NCBI GenBank assembly: GCA_030685235.1
Contig: MU839091.1
Span: 372,001 to 436,000, forward strand
DNA length: 64,000 nt
Source of the DNA: Copromyces sp. CBS 386.78
Taxonomy: Eukaryota > Ascomycota > Sordariomycetes > Sordariales > Sordariaceae
Reading direction: 5' to 3'
Part shown: positions 1 through 11,093 of the stretch, piece after piece
Layout of the letters: each line of letters starts with the position of its first letter
How positions within the stretch are numbered: position 1 is the first letter of the stretch
Notes under the pieces: model-generated
The model's database searches: none
What the model was told of the DNA's origin: nothing
The model's input: only the letters and a program-made list of their open reading frames with translations
Position numbers and translations under genes: made by a program

Positions 1-938
1 CATTCGACGAAGGGCAGGTATTGGTAGCAAAGACTGATGAGTACAATGGCCATGCGATCATCGAGCAAACCGTCCCTGATGGCGCCCTGGATGATCTTGA
101 CGCCATGGGCTCGGACAACTATGCGAAGATGTTTCCAGCCTCCGAGGGAACCTAGCGACTCAAGCTCCGAGTAAATATCGAAAGATGTTTTGGATTCTTG
201 GATAACGGACTTGGTCTTGTTTGCCTCGGCATCCCTTTTCTCCCAGTATTCGAGCTCGTTAATGTAATCTGGAATTCTCCGCAAGCACATGGCAAGGAAC
301 GATTTGGGCCAAGTGCTGGCTGAAGACTTTGGAGGAGAGGTGGCTCTGAGCAAGGCATCCAGCGCGCGATAGACGGATTCGTATATCGAATACGTCGCTC
401 GATCCGTGCTTGGCCGAAGTTGCGCTAGACACGCCTCCAATCTGCACTGAACTCCCTTACACCTCCTATGGCCACACCTTGCAGTTCCCTCATGGTCAGT
501 GTTTGAGAAGCTTCTTGTCTGAGCAAATAGAAAGGGTTGAGCCGGAGAAGATGCCAAATGGTTGTTGGTTGTATGTCTAAGGTTGGGAGAAGGTACTGCA
601 TTTTCCTGAACAGGCCTTCTGCCAGCCCGTTGTCGTCGCGGTTTTTCCGGCATCGTCAAGTGGGCTCGTGATGATGTCTTGCTGGAATATGTTGTCTGTT
701 TTGAACCACCTCGACCTTGTCGCTTACTTGGACTTTCGCTCCAAGGACTATTTGCGTCGTCTGTACTCCCGGATAGCCCCGACTTTCGCGCTTTCTCCTT
801 CTTCAAAGCGCCGATGTGGGCGAGCAGAGGGCGAAGGAGGCGAAGACATCTCGTCGCTGTCCAGGGCTGGGCATGTTCATGTGCCACTCCCGTCTGTTTT
901 TGCTGTTGCCTCTTGGGGGTTGGCGAAGAATAGTCCAT
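1..938 (-). CDS. Hypothetical protein, N-terminal part (truncated by window edge)
   Basis: Reading leftward from an ATG at 938, the frame stays open for 312 codons to the first base of the window. An in-frame stop lies just upstream at 954-956, which favours this start; a second Met at 653 is the alternative. The protein begins MDYSSPTPKRQQQ and has a basic, Ser/Pro-rich first third. It then looks helical and ordered, with segments such as WPKSFLAMCLRRIPDYINELEYW's core and GGWKHLRIVVRAHGVK. A Cys/His-rich patch (CGHRRCKGVQC) sits near residue 155. The second half has the composition of a real globular protein, unlike the antisense frames. I do not recognise the family. An unseen intron in the N-terminal third is possible. 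The C-terminus lies outside the window. Confidence 0.6.
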   Translation of the reverse strand, partial: MDYSSPTPKRQQQKQTGVAHEHAQPWTATRCLRLLRPLLAHIGALKKEKARKSGLSGSTDDANSPWSESPSKRQGRGGSKQTTYSSKTSSRAHLTMPEKPRRQRAGRRPVQENAVPSPNLRHTTNNHLASSPAQPFLFAQTRSFSNTDHEGTARCGHRRCKGVQCRLEACLAQLRPSTDRATYSIYESVYRALDALLRATSPPKSSASTWPKSFLAMCLRRIPDYINELEYWEKRDAEANKTKSVIQESKTSFDIYSELESLGSLGGWKHLRIVVRAHGVKIIQGAIRDGLLDDRMAIVLISLCYQYLPFVE

Positions 939-2043
939 GAAGCGAGAATGATATTAAGCAATTGCTGAAGTGGTGCTTTTGATGCCGGTGACGAATATCG
1001 AATCGACCAAAAAGTTGGCAATAAAGCTGAAGCGATCAAGGACAGATATTGTGGTAGGATGCCATACGCCAAAAGTACCGTCGAGTCCTTTGTTCAATGC
1101 TGATACATGTTTGGTCGGTGGATTGCTGTTTGTTGGAATGCTGTGTTCGAGATGGCTTTTTGGTCGCGGTTCTGGAATGATATTGATGTTTACCTTGAGT
1201 ACCGTCTTTGGACTAGCGTATTTGGCGGGGCGGAGCAATTTGGAAACAGGAATCGCCCTTTGTGGAACTGAAGCTCGAGCCACCTTTCGCCCTCTGCTTC
1301 GGGACTCGTGAGTGACTTCTTGGACTTCCAGGTCCTCCTGCTCTCTTTGCCCTGTGAGTGGTGGTTCGCGTACGGGGAAGGCGCGAGTGCTCCGTGTCTC
1401 CCGTCCCTCCTTCGATCGGAGGGGAAGTGCTGAAGGCGGGGGAATGGAGAGGGGGGAGCATGGACCCTCTCCCGTCACACCCAGAGGTACCACCCGCGGT
1501 ACCCGCCTGTCTGCCCCTGCCTTTGCCCGCCTCGAGTCATGCCCTGGTAGCGGGCTGTTGCCGGCCGCTAGACCCGGCAGTAATCTGCATCATAGGCCGA
1601 GCCGAGAAAAAAAAAAAAAAAGGATGTCTGATCCGAACGCCCCCAGATTTTGATGAAGGCCAAAGGTGAGGGAAAGAGTCATTTACACGTCCTGCATACC
1701 TAACGATACCGTGAAATATATTTTACCCCTTGAGACATCCTCTCTATGACTTTCGCCGCTTGAACTTGTCCAAACCTCTCCCAATTGGACTCGCTGATTT
1801 CGTTTTTTTCTGTCGCCTTGCCCGGTTCAAGGGACTTGTAGAATTCCACTTTTAAACCACTCTTTTTTTGTGTGCCTCGAATCCCGAGACCAGGACCAGG
1901 CCTAGGACCAGGACCGTTATCTCGACCGAGTCTCCGTCCCCATCCCCTCCTTTCAACCTCATTTCATATACCTCAGCCTGTCGTCTTTTTTGTTTTCCAA
2001 CTACACCTTGTTGCGCTAGTCCACAAGGTATTGACACACAATC
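939..2043. other. Divergent intergenic region between the left-edge gene and clu1
   Basis: This spacer separates two divergently transcribed genes. It holds a 15-nt poly(A) run at 1607-1621. Before the clu1 ATG there is a pyrimidine-rich leader (about 1930-2030) of the kind common upstream of well-expressed Neurospora genes. Open frames of up to 179 codons on the minus strand (954-1493) are Arg/Ser/Pro-rich without recognisable motifs, and I treat them as chance. Confidence 0.6.
1607..1621. repeat. Poly(A)15 homopolymer
   Basis: Fifteen A residues lie in the divergent spacer upstream of clu1. Confidence 0.85.
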
Positions 2044-5000
2044 ATGGCGGACGCATCCCAAGCAACCACTCCCGCTGTCGAGGGTAAGAAGTCAACCCAA
2101 CTATCACGTTCCAAACACTCGGCCGTTGTACATATCAAACTCGAGACGAGACGAGCCCGGACTTGTCATACCTACCTACCCGCTGCATACATGTTGCCTG
2201 CCAGACCTACCTGCCGCCATCACTGTCACTGTTGCCGCAGTCCATACATAGTCGCTAACACAAGCCTTCTCTCCCAACAGGCAAACCCGTCCCCGAGGTT
2301 CCCGAGACCCAGACGCCTCCGGCCGATGTCAATGGCACAACAGAACAGGAACAGACGGAGGAGGGCGCCGAGCAGGCCCTCGAGGACCAGCCCTTCGTCG
2401 TGACCATCGTTCTCCCCCACACCACCGAGACACTTGATATCCCTGTATGTGTTCCATGACCGCATATCACCACCAATAACCAGTCTTTTCTGACGGCGCA
2501 ACAGGTGTCCCCTATGGAGCAGATTCATGAGATCCGCCAGTCGATAATCGAGCATCCCATCGCCATCGAGTTCTCGTGCTTTCACCTCGAGTTCAACGGC
2601 AAGAAGATCAACGACTTCATCCAGGTTTCCGACGTCGAGGGTCTCGAGAACGGCGCCCAGCTACATGTCGTCGAGGATCCCTACACTGAGAAGGAGGCCC
2701 GCATTCACCTCATCCGCATTCGCGAGCTGATCGGCGCTTCCGGAGACCGCACCGATACCGTCCACGGCGTTCTTGCCGGCGTTTCCGTTCACGACGATAT
2801 TGTGGTCGAGAACCCCGATGCCCCCGAGGCCGAGATCAAGGAGTACGACTTCCAGGCTCCCGCTGACCTCACCATCCTGCTCCCCAAGGAGACCGGCCCC
2901 GCCCCCAAGACCATCAAGTCCATCTCTCTATCCCCCTGGAACCCCCCTCCTGCCTACTGGAGGCAAAAGGGCCACCTCCTCTACCTCGTCATCCAGACCA
3001 ACGAGGGTGAGCAGCACCACGTTACCGCCCATGCTGGTGGCTTCTTCGTCAACAGGTGCAGCAACGCCAAGTTCGACCCTCTCCCCAAGCCGGCCCCCAA
3101 GGATTGCGCCTCCCACTCTCTCTTCACCCTTCTCAAGAAGCTTTCTCCTTCTTTCGAGGAGTCATTCAAGAAGTTCCAGGAGTTCTCTAGCCAAAAGGAC
3201 CCCTTGGCCACCTTCCAGGTCGGCAACACCTTCCCGTCTGCCCCGTGGTTGGTTCCCTCCAACAACTCTTCCCTCACTGCCCACGAGGCCGACAACACTC
3301 GCTCGCAGGAGACCTACCTGCTCGGCGGCGCTGAGAACGTTGACTCTCTGAGGGATTGGAACGAGGAGTTCCAGTCTGCCAAGGAGCTTCCCAAGGAGAC
3401 CATCCAGGATCGCGTCTTCAGGGAGCGTCTGCTCGCTAAGCTCTTTGCTGACTACACTGATGCCGCTGCCCGCGGTGCCGTCCTTGTCGCTCGTGGCGAG
3501 GTCGCTCCTCTCAACCCTACTGAGGACAAGGATGCGCAGATCTTCGTCTACAACAACATCTTCTTCTCCTTCGGCGCTGACGGTGTCGGCACTTTCACCA
3601 GCGAGGGTGGTGATGAGGCTGCCCGCGTTGCCACTGGCAAGGATGTTCTCGGTGTCAAGCTCGTGAACCAGCTCGACATTGACGGTCTCTACACTCCCGG
3701 CACCGTTGTTATCGATTATCTCGGTAAGCGCATTGTCGGCCAGAGCATCGTTCCTGGCATCTTCAAGCAGCCCGAGGCTGGTGAGAACCAGATCCACTAC
3801 GGTGCTGTTGACGGCAAGGACATCGTTGCCGCTGATGAGCGCTTCGCTCCTTCTTTCGAGAAGCTCGCCACTGCCCTTCGCGTCAAGAAGCACGCCGTTT
3901 GGGACAAGGAGAACAAGCGCCACGACCTCGAAGCCAGTGTTGAGATGAAGGGTCTCCTCGGCACTGATGGACGCAAGTACGTTTTGGACCTGTACCGCAT
4001 CACTCCCCTGGATATTGCCTGGATGGAGGAGAGCGGACCTGAGGGATCTGAGTACCCTCACCGCATGACTGTGCTCCGCCCCGAGCTCGTTGAGTCCTTG
4101 GCCAAGCAGAAGACTAGGGAGTATGTCCAGGCTGAGCTTTTGAAGCGCGGCGTCATCAAGAAGCCCGAGGAGAAGAAGGAGGGTGAGGAGGCCACCGAGG
4201 AGGCCACCGAGGAGGCCAAGACTGAGGAGACCAAGACCGAGGAGGGCGAGAAGTCTGAGGAGCCCAAGGCCGAGGAGCCCAAGGCTGAGGAGGCCAAGGC
4301 TGAGGACACTGAGAAGACCGAGGAGGCTGCTGAGTCCACCGAGGTTGCCGAGAAGAAGGATGAGGAGGAGGCCGCGAAGGAGGATGAGCGCATCGATATC
4401 AGCAACTTCAAATTTGCCCTGAACCCCGATGTTTTCAGCGGTCAGGTTCCCCAGACTGAGGAGGAGAAGGCTGAAATGGCCCAGGACGAGCAGGACGTCC
4501 GTGACGCCGGCATCTACCTCCGTGACTCGGTTATCCCTGCCCTTCTGAACGATCTTAAGGAGTCCGACATTAGCTTCCCCATGGATGGCCGTTCGCTCAC
4601 CCGCCTTCTGCACCGCCGCGGTATCAACATGCGTTATCTCGGTAAGCTCGCTACCCTTTCTGAGGGTACCCGTGTCGAGTGCTTCCGTCAGCTCTGCGTT
4701 CGTGAGATGATCGCCAGAGCTTTCAAGCACGTTGCCGCCAAGTACTTGAGGTACCTGCCTCTTCCTTTGACTTCGGCCTGCTTGGCCCATCTCCTCAACT
4801 GCTTCTTGGGCTTCGGTCTTAACTCGTCCCCTGTCGCCGAGGTTGATGAGGAGCTCCGCAAGGTGTTCAGCGATGCCGACTACAGTTTCGAGGAGGTCAC
4901 TCCTGAAAGTTTGAGGGAGGCCATGCAGCAGGAGATTCTCCACCGCTTCAGATTCACTCTGGAGGATGGCTGGTTCAACCAGCTCCAGCACATCCAGATG

Positions 5001-6194
5001 CTCCGCGAAGTTTCCCAGAAACTCGGCCTGCAGATTCAGAACAAGAAGTATGCTTTCGTTGCCAACGAGGGCGAGGCTGAGCCTGTTGCTGAGAAGGCTG
5101 CTGCCCCTGCTCCTGCCCCTGTTGAGGATGGTAACAAGAAGAAGAAGAAGAAGAAGGCTGCTCGTGAGACCTCCCCTGTGGTTGCCGCTCCTGTTGTGAC
5201 CGTGCCCCACACCTTCAGCCCTGACGACTTCGTCAACGTTGTTCCTATCGTCAAGGACTCTACCCCCCGTAGCGCCCTTGCCGAGGAAGCTCTCGAGGCC
5301 GGTCGTCTCTCCATCTACCAGAACCAGAAGAAGCTCGGCGAGGACCTTCTCCTCGAGTCCCTCTCTCTGCATGAACAGATCTATGGTCTCGTCCACCCCG
5401 AGGTCGCCCAGATGTACCACACTCTGTCGCAGCTCTACTACCAGCTGGGCCAGAAGGACGCCGCTGTTGAGCTGTCCCGCAAGGCCGCCATCGTTGCCGA
5501 GCGTACCGTTGGCCTTGACTCGGCTGAGACTGTGTTGAACTACCTTAACCTCTCTCTCTTCCTCCACCAGCGTGGTGACAGCCAGCAGGCTCTTCTCTAC
5601 GCCAGACATGCTCTTGATCTCTGGAAGGTCATCTATGGACCTGACCATCCCGATACGATCACCACCATGAACAACTATGCCGTCATGTTGCAGAGCATTA
5701 AGGCCTACCACGAGTCTCGCCGTTGGTTCGAGGAGTCCCTCCGTGTATGCAACAAGGTCTTCGGCGAGCAGACCGTTCACTCCGCCACCCTTCTGTTCCA
5801 GCTTGCTCAGGCCCTTGCCCTCGACCAGGACGCTAAGAAGGCCGTCGACCGCATGCGCGAGAGTTACAACATCTTCAAGACCCTCCTGGGCCCTGAGGAC
5901 AAGAACACCAAGGAGGCCGAGCACTGGCTCACTCAGCTGACCCACAACGCTGTGTCGGTCGCCAAGGCCACCAAGGAGCTCCAGGCTCGCCGCGCAAAGG
6001 GTACCCTTGGCTTCAGCCCTCGTAACGCCACCGCCGGCGCGGCTGGTATCGGAAGTGTTGTTCCCAGCGCCGTCGGCGTTGACAACCGCAGCCTCGATGA
6101 GCTCGTCAAGTTTGTTGAGGGCAGCGAGAAGAAGAAGGGCGGCAAGAAGCCCAAGGGACCCAGCAACCCCAAGAAGCGTGGCGGCAAGGCCTAA
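2044..6194 (+). CDS. clu1: CLU-family (clustered mitochondria) protein, Clu1/eIF3-associated p135 homologue
   Basis: Three exons (2044-2083, 2281-2444, 2505-6194) give 1297 residues, a normal length for fungal CLU proteins. Intron 1 runs GTAAGA...CAACAG and intron 2 GTATGT...CAACAG; phases close exactly. The ATG sits in a good context (CAATCATGG). The N-terminal ubiquitin-like CLU_N region reads VVTIVLPHTTETLDIP then SPMEQIHEIRQSI. The central Clu domain spans about residues 350-565 and ends in the family-typical YVLDLYRITPLDIAW. A Glu/Lys/Ala-rich low-complexity insert lies at about 622-700. A poly-Lys run sits near 945, and TPR-type helical repeats at about 1010-1210. Known family role: cytosolic, mRNA-binding, required for normal mitochondrial distribution; yeast Clu1 co-purifies with eIF3. 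Codon use is strongly biased, so the antisense strand carries a 1016-codon open frame, which is a shadow. Confidence 0.95.
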
Positions 6195-8765
6195 GCGTGT
6201 TGACCCTGTCATGTCTCTGTTATCGATGGTACTATGACTGCCATGTCATTGCTCTTGGACTGAACCGTTACTTGATGTATATGATCATCCATTGTTATCC
6301 GTCATTATCAAACAAAATTTAGGTACCGGATATGGCTGGCGTTCCTGGGCTTGTGGGGGCACCTTTTCTGGAATTTTCTTGGCTGGTTGGCGTCTTTTTA
6401 AAAGCACTCTGTATGTACCTGTATTAACACACAATTAAGGGGGCCCACACGGAAAAGGCCCAATAAGTCATGGAGATATCTTTGTATATGGAGAATCAAG
6501 TTTCAAAAAGGAAAACTCAAAGGGAAAAGGCAGTACGTTATAAGCATTTATAAAGCGGTCAAGAAGAGGAGGCAAGCATACAGACACACCCCACTTTTTT
6601 TGAATTTTTTCTTATGTTGTTTTCATGATGGGATGAGCGAGTAGTTGAAACACTCAGTTGCATTTACAGAACCTTTATATATAGTACGGTCCCGTTGGCT
6701 TAAGAAAATGCACATACCTTCGAACTAATCTCTGACGCCTCAGAGTTGTGTTAGTTGGGAAGGGTTGAGTTGATTGGTAACCTAGTTGCCTCGGATGAAG
6801 CGTTCACAGGATACATCAAACTGTAATACAAGTCACGGAAGAAGAGCGGACAGCTGGTGATGGCATGCAGGTCTAGGACAGTTCCTGAAGAAGGGGGTGG
6901 CTGGAGTCTTCAAGGAAAAGAAGAAATGAAGCGTCAAAGTTTGTTTACTTGCACAGTGCGTATGGGTGGCATCTCCGCCTCCCCCCTTTTCTGTCAATCT
7001 CGGCGCTGCGTTGGCAAAGGTCACACTGCTTTTGAGTGCAGTGCCGAATTACCGTTTCAGCGGTAGAGGTATACCGAAGACAGTTCGGAGGTAACTGCCA
7101 TCTGGTCTTCTTTGTTCAGCGCCCACAAGACCAATATCAAAAGTGTGTAAACGATATGAATCCGAACATGCTTGAAATCATGGAAATCTTTCCGAATCGT
7201 GACCAAAAAGCACCAACCTTGAACTTCCATCCCAGCAATGGAAGCCTCGCCAACCCCCAACCAACACGCCCAAATCTGATCGAGGCTGGAGGGTATTCAG
7301 GTACGCTACCCGCCCCCGCCCCCAGACTACCCAGGTCCCAGCCATTCGCCAGCCATTCCCCGTCTGTCAAATTGACTTTGCCCATTGGGAGTGCTGCGGG
7401 AAGGGGAAACTGAAGACAGGACTAAAGAATCACAGTGTAAGGATTAAGGTGATCATACGGTGCATTCTCACCCTAGGGTCTCTGTGTCGCAATGTGAACA
7501 CCACCTGAAAAAGGGTTCTGACAAGACAATCCATAATCACTTCATTCGTCATCCCCCTGATTGAGGTAAACAAACCTTTGCCATGCGATTGAAGGATGCG
7601 TGATGATTGCTTTGTTTGTGATGTCTGAAAATGGCATTGGAGTTTGCTTGCACTTTTCACCGGACATGGGAAACACATTTGGTTTCAAGATTGAAGTACC
7701 ATACTGGATTGCTTTTCCATCTTTTGTTGCAATAAATCATGATAGGAGCACTCATGGCACTGCACCGAACGGCGTTAGGTTTTGCGTTGCGTAGTTGCTT
7801 TGAAAAGCGAGTTGATGACGACGGAAGCTTAGAACACGTGAATGCTCCACCCTCGCCCCGCTAAAATCCCAGCAGCCTGACGCAGCCATTGGCCAGTGGC
7901 CGGCCTGTGCCTGCTTCAATCTGCATTCTGCGCATGCCTCCCAATTGCGCACGCGAAAAACCTGGGATTCGGAGAAAGCGTCCCCGTGTCAATTAAACAA
8001 ACATCAATCACCTTTTGCTGCAGTGTGTGCCCGGTGTTCTCTCTTCAAGTTCACAACGGAAACCTTACAATCCAACGAAGACACCGCCCGCATTCGACCA
8101 CGGCCTTCAAGCTATCAATATTCAAGGTTGACTATTTGGATCTTCTTTCTTCTTAAACCCCACAACCACTCACGCATTCAGCCATAAGTTGAAGCTTCAA
8201 AGAATTAAAGAAAGAAAGTTGTGCCCAGAATCGACGCGCTCCTATTCATCAGTCTCACAGCGCCCTTTGACGATCCCGAGGCCCCCCCCCCCCCCCCCCC
8301 TTCTATTGTCTTCAACAAGCTTGTTGACGGTGTCTGGCTGTCCCGGCCTTGCAGACAGTTGGTAATTGGAACCTCGAAGGCTTGGCGGCCCCTTGCAGCA
8401 TCTGCCATCAACGCAGGGGACTGGGGAACTGGTTCTAATCGATGGAACTTTGAAGTTCAATAAATTTGTCGCAATCGATCTTCGTCCACACTTCACCCAC
8501 CACCTTCTTCGCCCGCAACCGCACGCACACCAATCCGGCACCTGCGCCGCCCTCCGGTCTGGCAATATTGATTTGATTACGTCTGCCAACATCGCCCTCC
8601 GCTACACCATTCCCGAAACGTTGGTCTTGGTAGATGCCTACCCACTTCCACCACCCAGGCCCCTGACCTGCTCTTGTTTACTTACAACATCCTCAACCCC
8701 TCCGTTCCCCGAGCTCGATCAGACCTCAAGAAAAGCGCATGTGCTAGCGCTTTCTCCCACCCACA
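6195..8765. other. Intergenic region, clu1 3' side and forkhead gene 5' side
   Basis: There is about 2.6 kb between two genes on the same strand. The first few hundred bases after the clu1 stop are AT-richer, as expected of a 3' UTR. A 19-nt poly(C) run lies at 8282-8300, about 470 bp before the forkhead ATG, probably in its leader. Open frames here (up to about 206 codons, 8366-8986, partly overlapping the forkhead first exon) have no recognisable motifs. I saw no RNA gene. Confidence 0.5.
8282..8300. repeat. Poly(C)19 homopolymer
   Basis: This is an uninterrupted run of nineteen C residues in the presumed 5' leader or promoter of the forkhead gene. On the minus strand it is a G run. It could be a true polymorphic tract or a site of sequencing length error. 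Confidence 0.85.
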
Positions 8766-11093
8766 ATGTCGCCTTCACCACCGAAGCACACGGCGAGCTT
8801 CAACACAGCCGATCAGCAAAATCTCAGCGATCCAGTTACTGGAGACTCGTCGCCTTCGCGGCCCTCGAAGCGTCGCAAGAAGGTAAAGCGCACTCTGCTC
8901 TCGCACACGCCCCCCCTCCCCTTCCTTTGCCACGCTTTGTTACCATCGTGCGCTTCTTTGAATACCCCCATGAGCTGCCTACCTGATCCAAACTAACAAG
9001 GCCTTTCTTCTTTGCTGCAGGATGATGATGCGCCGACCGATCTCGCTGACGAGGCTGATTCCTCATTAGTCGCCGACCAGTCAGCTCTAGACATGAACGA
9101 CGATGACCAGGTGGTCGCGCGCGTCATACAGTATCTCGAGATGCCCAAGAATGTTCAAGCTAGCAAGGACCACTCGAACAGCATCCACGAATCGAGCCAG
9201 GGCGTTCAGGCGTTCGCTAAAATCGCAGCCTTCGACTGGACCTACTACATCACAAGCCTCACTGTTAACATCGGCCGCTCCTCCGAACCTATACAAGGTG
9301 CCACCGGCCAGAGCCAGGAGGAGGACCCTAGCAAAATGGTACACATCGATCTCGGACCCAACAAGCAAGTTTCTCGTCAGCATGCTCTCATCTACTTCAA
9401 GGCTACAGAGGAGCAGTGGTGGTTGCGCCTCAAGGGTCGCAATGCGCTCAAGGTTGATGGCGTTCCGTGGAAAGTGGGCGACGAGGGTCCTTTGAGAAGC
9501 GGCGAGGTTATCGAGATTGGCGGCATGGAGATGATGTTTGTCCTGCCGGCTGATATCAGTCCTCTTCAGATTAAGAGGGACTATCTCGAGCGAGCTGGCA
9601 TTGTTCTCCCAGACTCACACACTTCTCGTCAAGCCCGCCATCCCCTCCCCTCGGTAGGAGAATCGCATGCTTTTCAGGCCGTGTCTCCGACTAGCCAGGC
9701 CGCTCCCCGGAATCAAGGACCACAAAAGGCATTGGCTCCGGCTCCTCCAGACTACAGGAGAGGCATTACCCCTCCCCTTAACCTTCCTCGGCCGCCGATG
9801 CACAGGACGGTTCATGAAGGCTTAGCAGGCCCGCTTGTCATGACCAACAACGAGGTCGATCTTAGTCTCGACGAAAATCAACACATCAAGCCGCAGTTCA
9901 GCTATGCACAAATGATCACGCAGGCGATCATGAACACAGAAGACCAGAAGCTTAACCTTTCCGGCATTTATCAGTTCATCATGAACCGCTATTCATACTA
10001 TAGGCATCAACCCGCTGGTGGCTGGCAGGTACGTTTCTCAGCTGTTGCTGTACCCTCGTATACTTGGATAACTAACATACCTGCGTTGCTAGAACTCGAT
10101 TCGTCATAATCTTTCGCTGAACAAGTCATTCGAGAAGGTCGCAAGGTCGACAGACGAGCCCGGCAAGGGCATGAAATGGCAGATTGTTGCCGACGCTCGT
10201 GACGACATGATCCGCAATGCCTACCGAGGTGGTCGTGGTGGACATAGAGGCACCTCTAACCCAGCTTCTCCTAGTGCCCTGAACTACATCACGCAGGGTC
10301 CGAAGGACATGGCCGCCAAGGAGCCTCCGTCGTCTCGTAAGCGGAAGATTTCGCCGTCCGGCTCGCCACAACCACAACCGCACCCGACAATCCGTGACTC
10401 GCAATCAACGCCAGTGCGCGCCGCCCAGCGCAAACCTCTCCCTGACAAAGCGGAGGATGGTACAGAGGCTGCTAGCCCGCTGTCGACGATCCGGAAGCCC
10501 GCGACAACGAGTACATCGGGGATAGTGGAGGATACGCCTGCATCGCCGACGTTGGGGTCGTCGTACCTGCAGGAAGATGGTGCGTCTCTCGTTACGCCGG
10601 CTCCAAACCGAGTTAATCCCCGGCTTGTACCCCCCAGCACGGCCCAACGGCCTAGTCAACACATGCCGACCAGCTCACCCGCCCCGTTCTGGAGATATGC
10701 CGATATTTCAAGTACGCCGCTAAAGCCTGCTCAGTACGACGCCAGCCCCTCCAAGACACACGGGAACCTGCCATCGCAGAGCAGCAGCCCACCACCGCCG
10801 GCCCGGAGTAAGTCGCCTGCCGGGAGTGCCAGCCCGACGAGAACGACCAGCCGTGGCGCCACCGTCGGCGTAGAAGAACCCCCGAGCCCTGCTGAGGAGG
10901 AGGACCGGGCTTTTGATCTTACAAAGTAAGTGTAACTCTTAACATCAGTGATTCTTGGTCCACATATACTAAGCTTGTTGTGTCTAGGGGATTCCAAAGC
11001 ATCGGTAGTTATCATGCTCCTGTCAGTCGCGGCAAGGAGGTTCAGCCGGCTACGCATGGCGATGTGCCCTCTGTGGCGTCCCTGAGCTCTTAG
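8766..11093 (+). CDS. FHA + forkhead transcription factor (yeast Fkh1/Fkh2-type)
   Basis: Four exons (8766-8882, 9021-10028, 10093-10925, 10988-11093) give 687 residues. Donors are GTAAAG, GTACGT and GTAAGT; acceptors are CTGCAG, GCTAG and TCTAG. The start context is CCCACAATGTCG. Residues about 110-195 form an FHA domain, seen as VNIGRSSEP then [12 protein letters not shown], with the R-S/SRQH phosphothreonine-binding pattern. Residues about 325-415 form the winged-helix forkhead domain: [12 protein letters not shown], then [19 protein letters not shown], interrupted by intron 2 immediately after GWQ. The helix-3 recognition segment [10 protein letters not shown] is intact. The C-terminal half is Ser/Pro-rich and probably disordered. 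In yeasts, this architecture controls G2/M genes together with MADS-box partners, and mating-type or silencing functions. A nuclear cell-cycle or developmental regulator is therefore the likely role here, by family inference. Confidence 0.93.

Noticed and set aside
954..1493. 179-codon minus-strand frame
   Set aside because: It is Arg/Pro/Ser-rich without domain features and lies directly upstream of the left-edge gene, probably in its leader or promoter.
3162..6212. 1016-codon minus-strand open frame
   Set aside because: It is antisense to clu1. Strong third-position C/G bias in clu1 removes reverse-strand stops. The frame is Leu/Gly/Val-rich with no domain.
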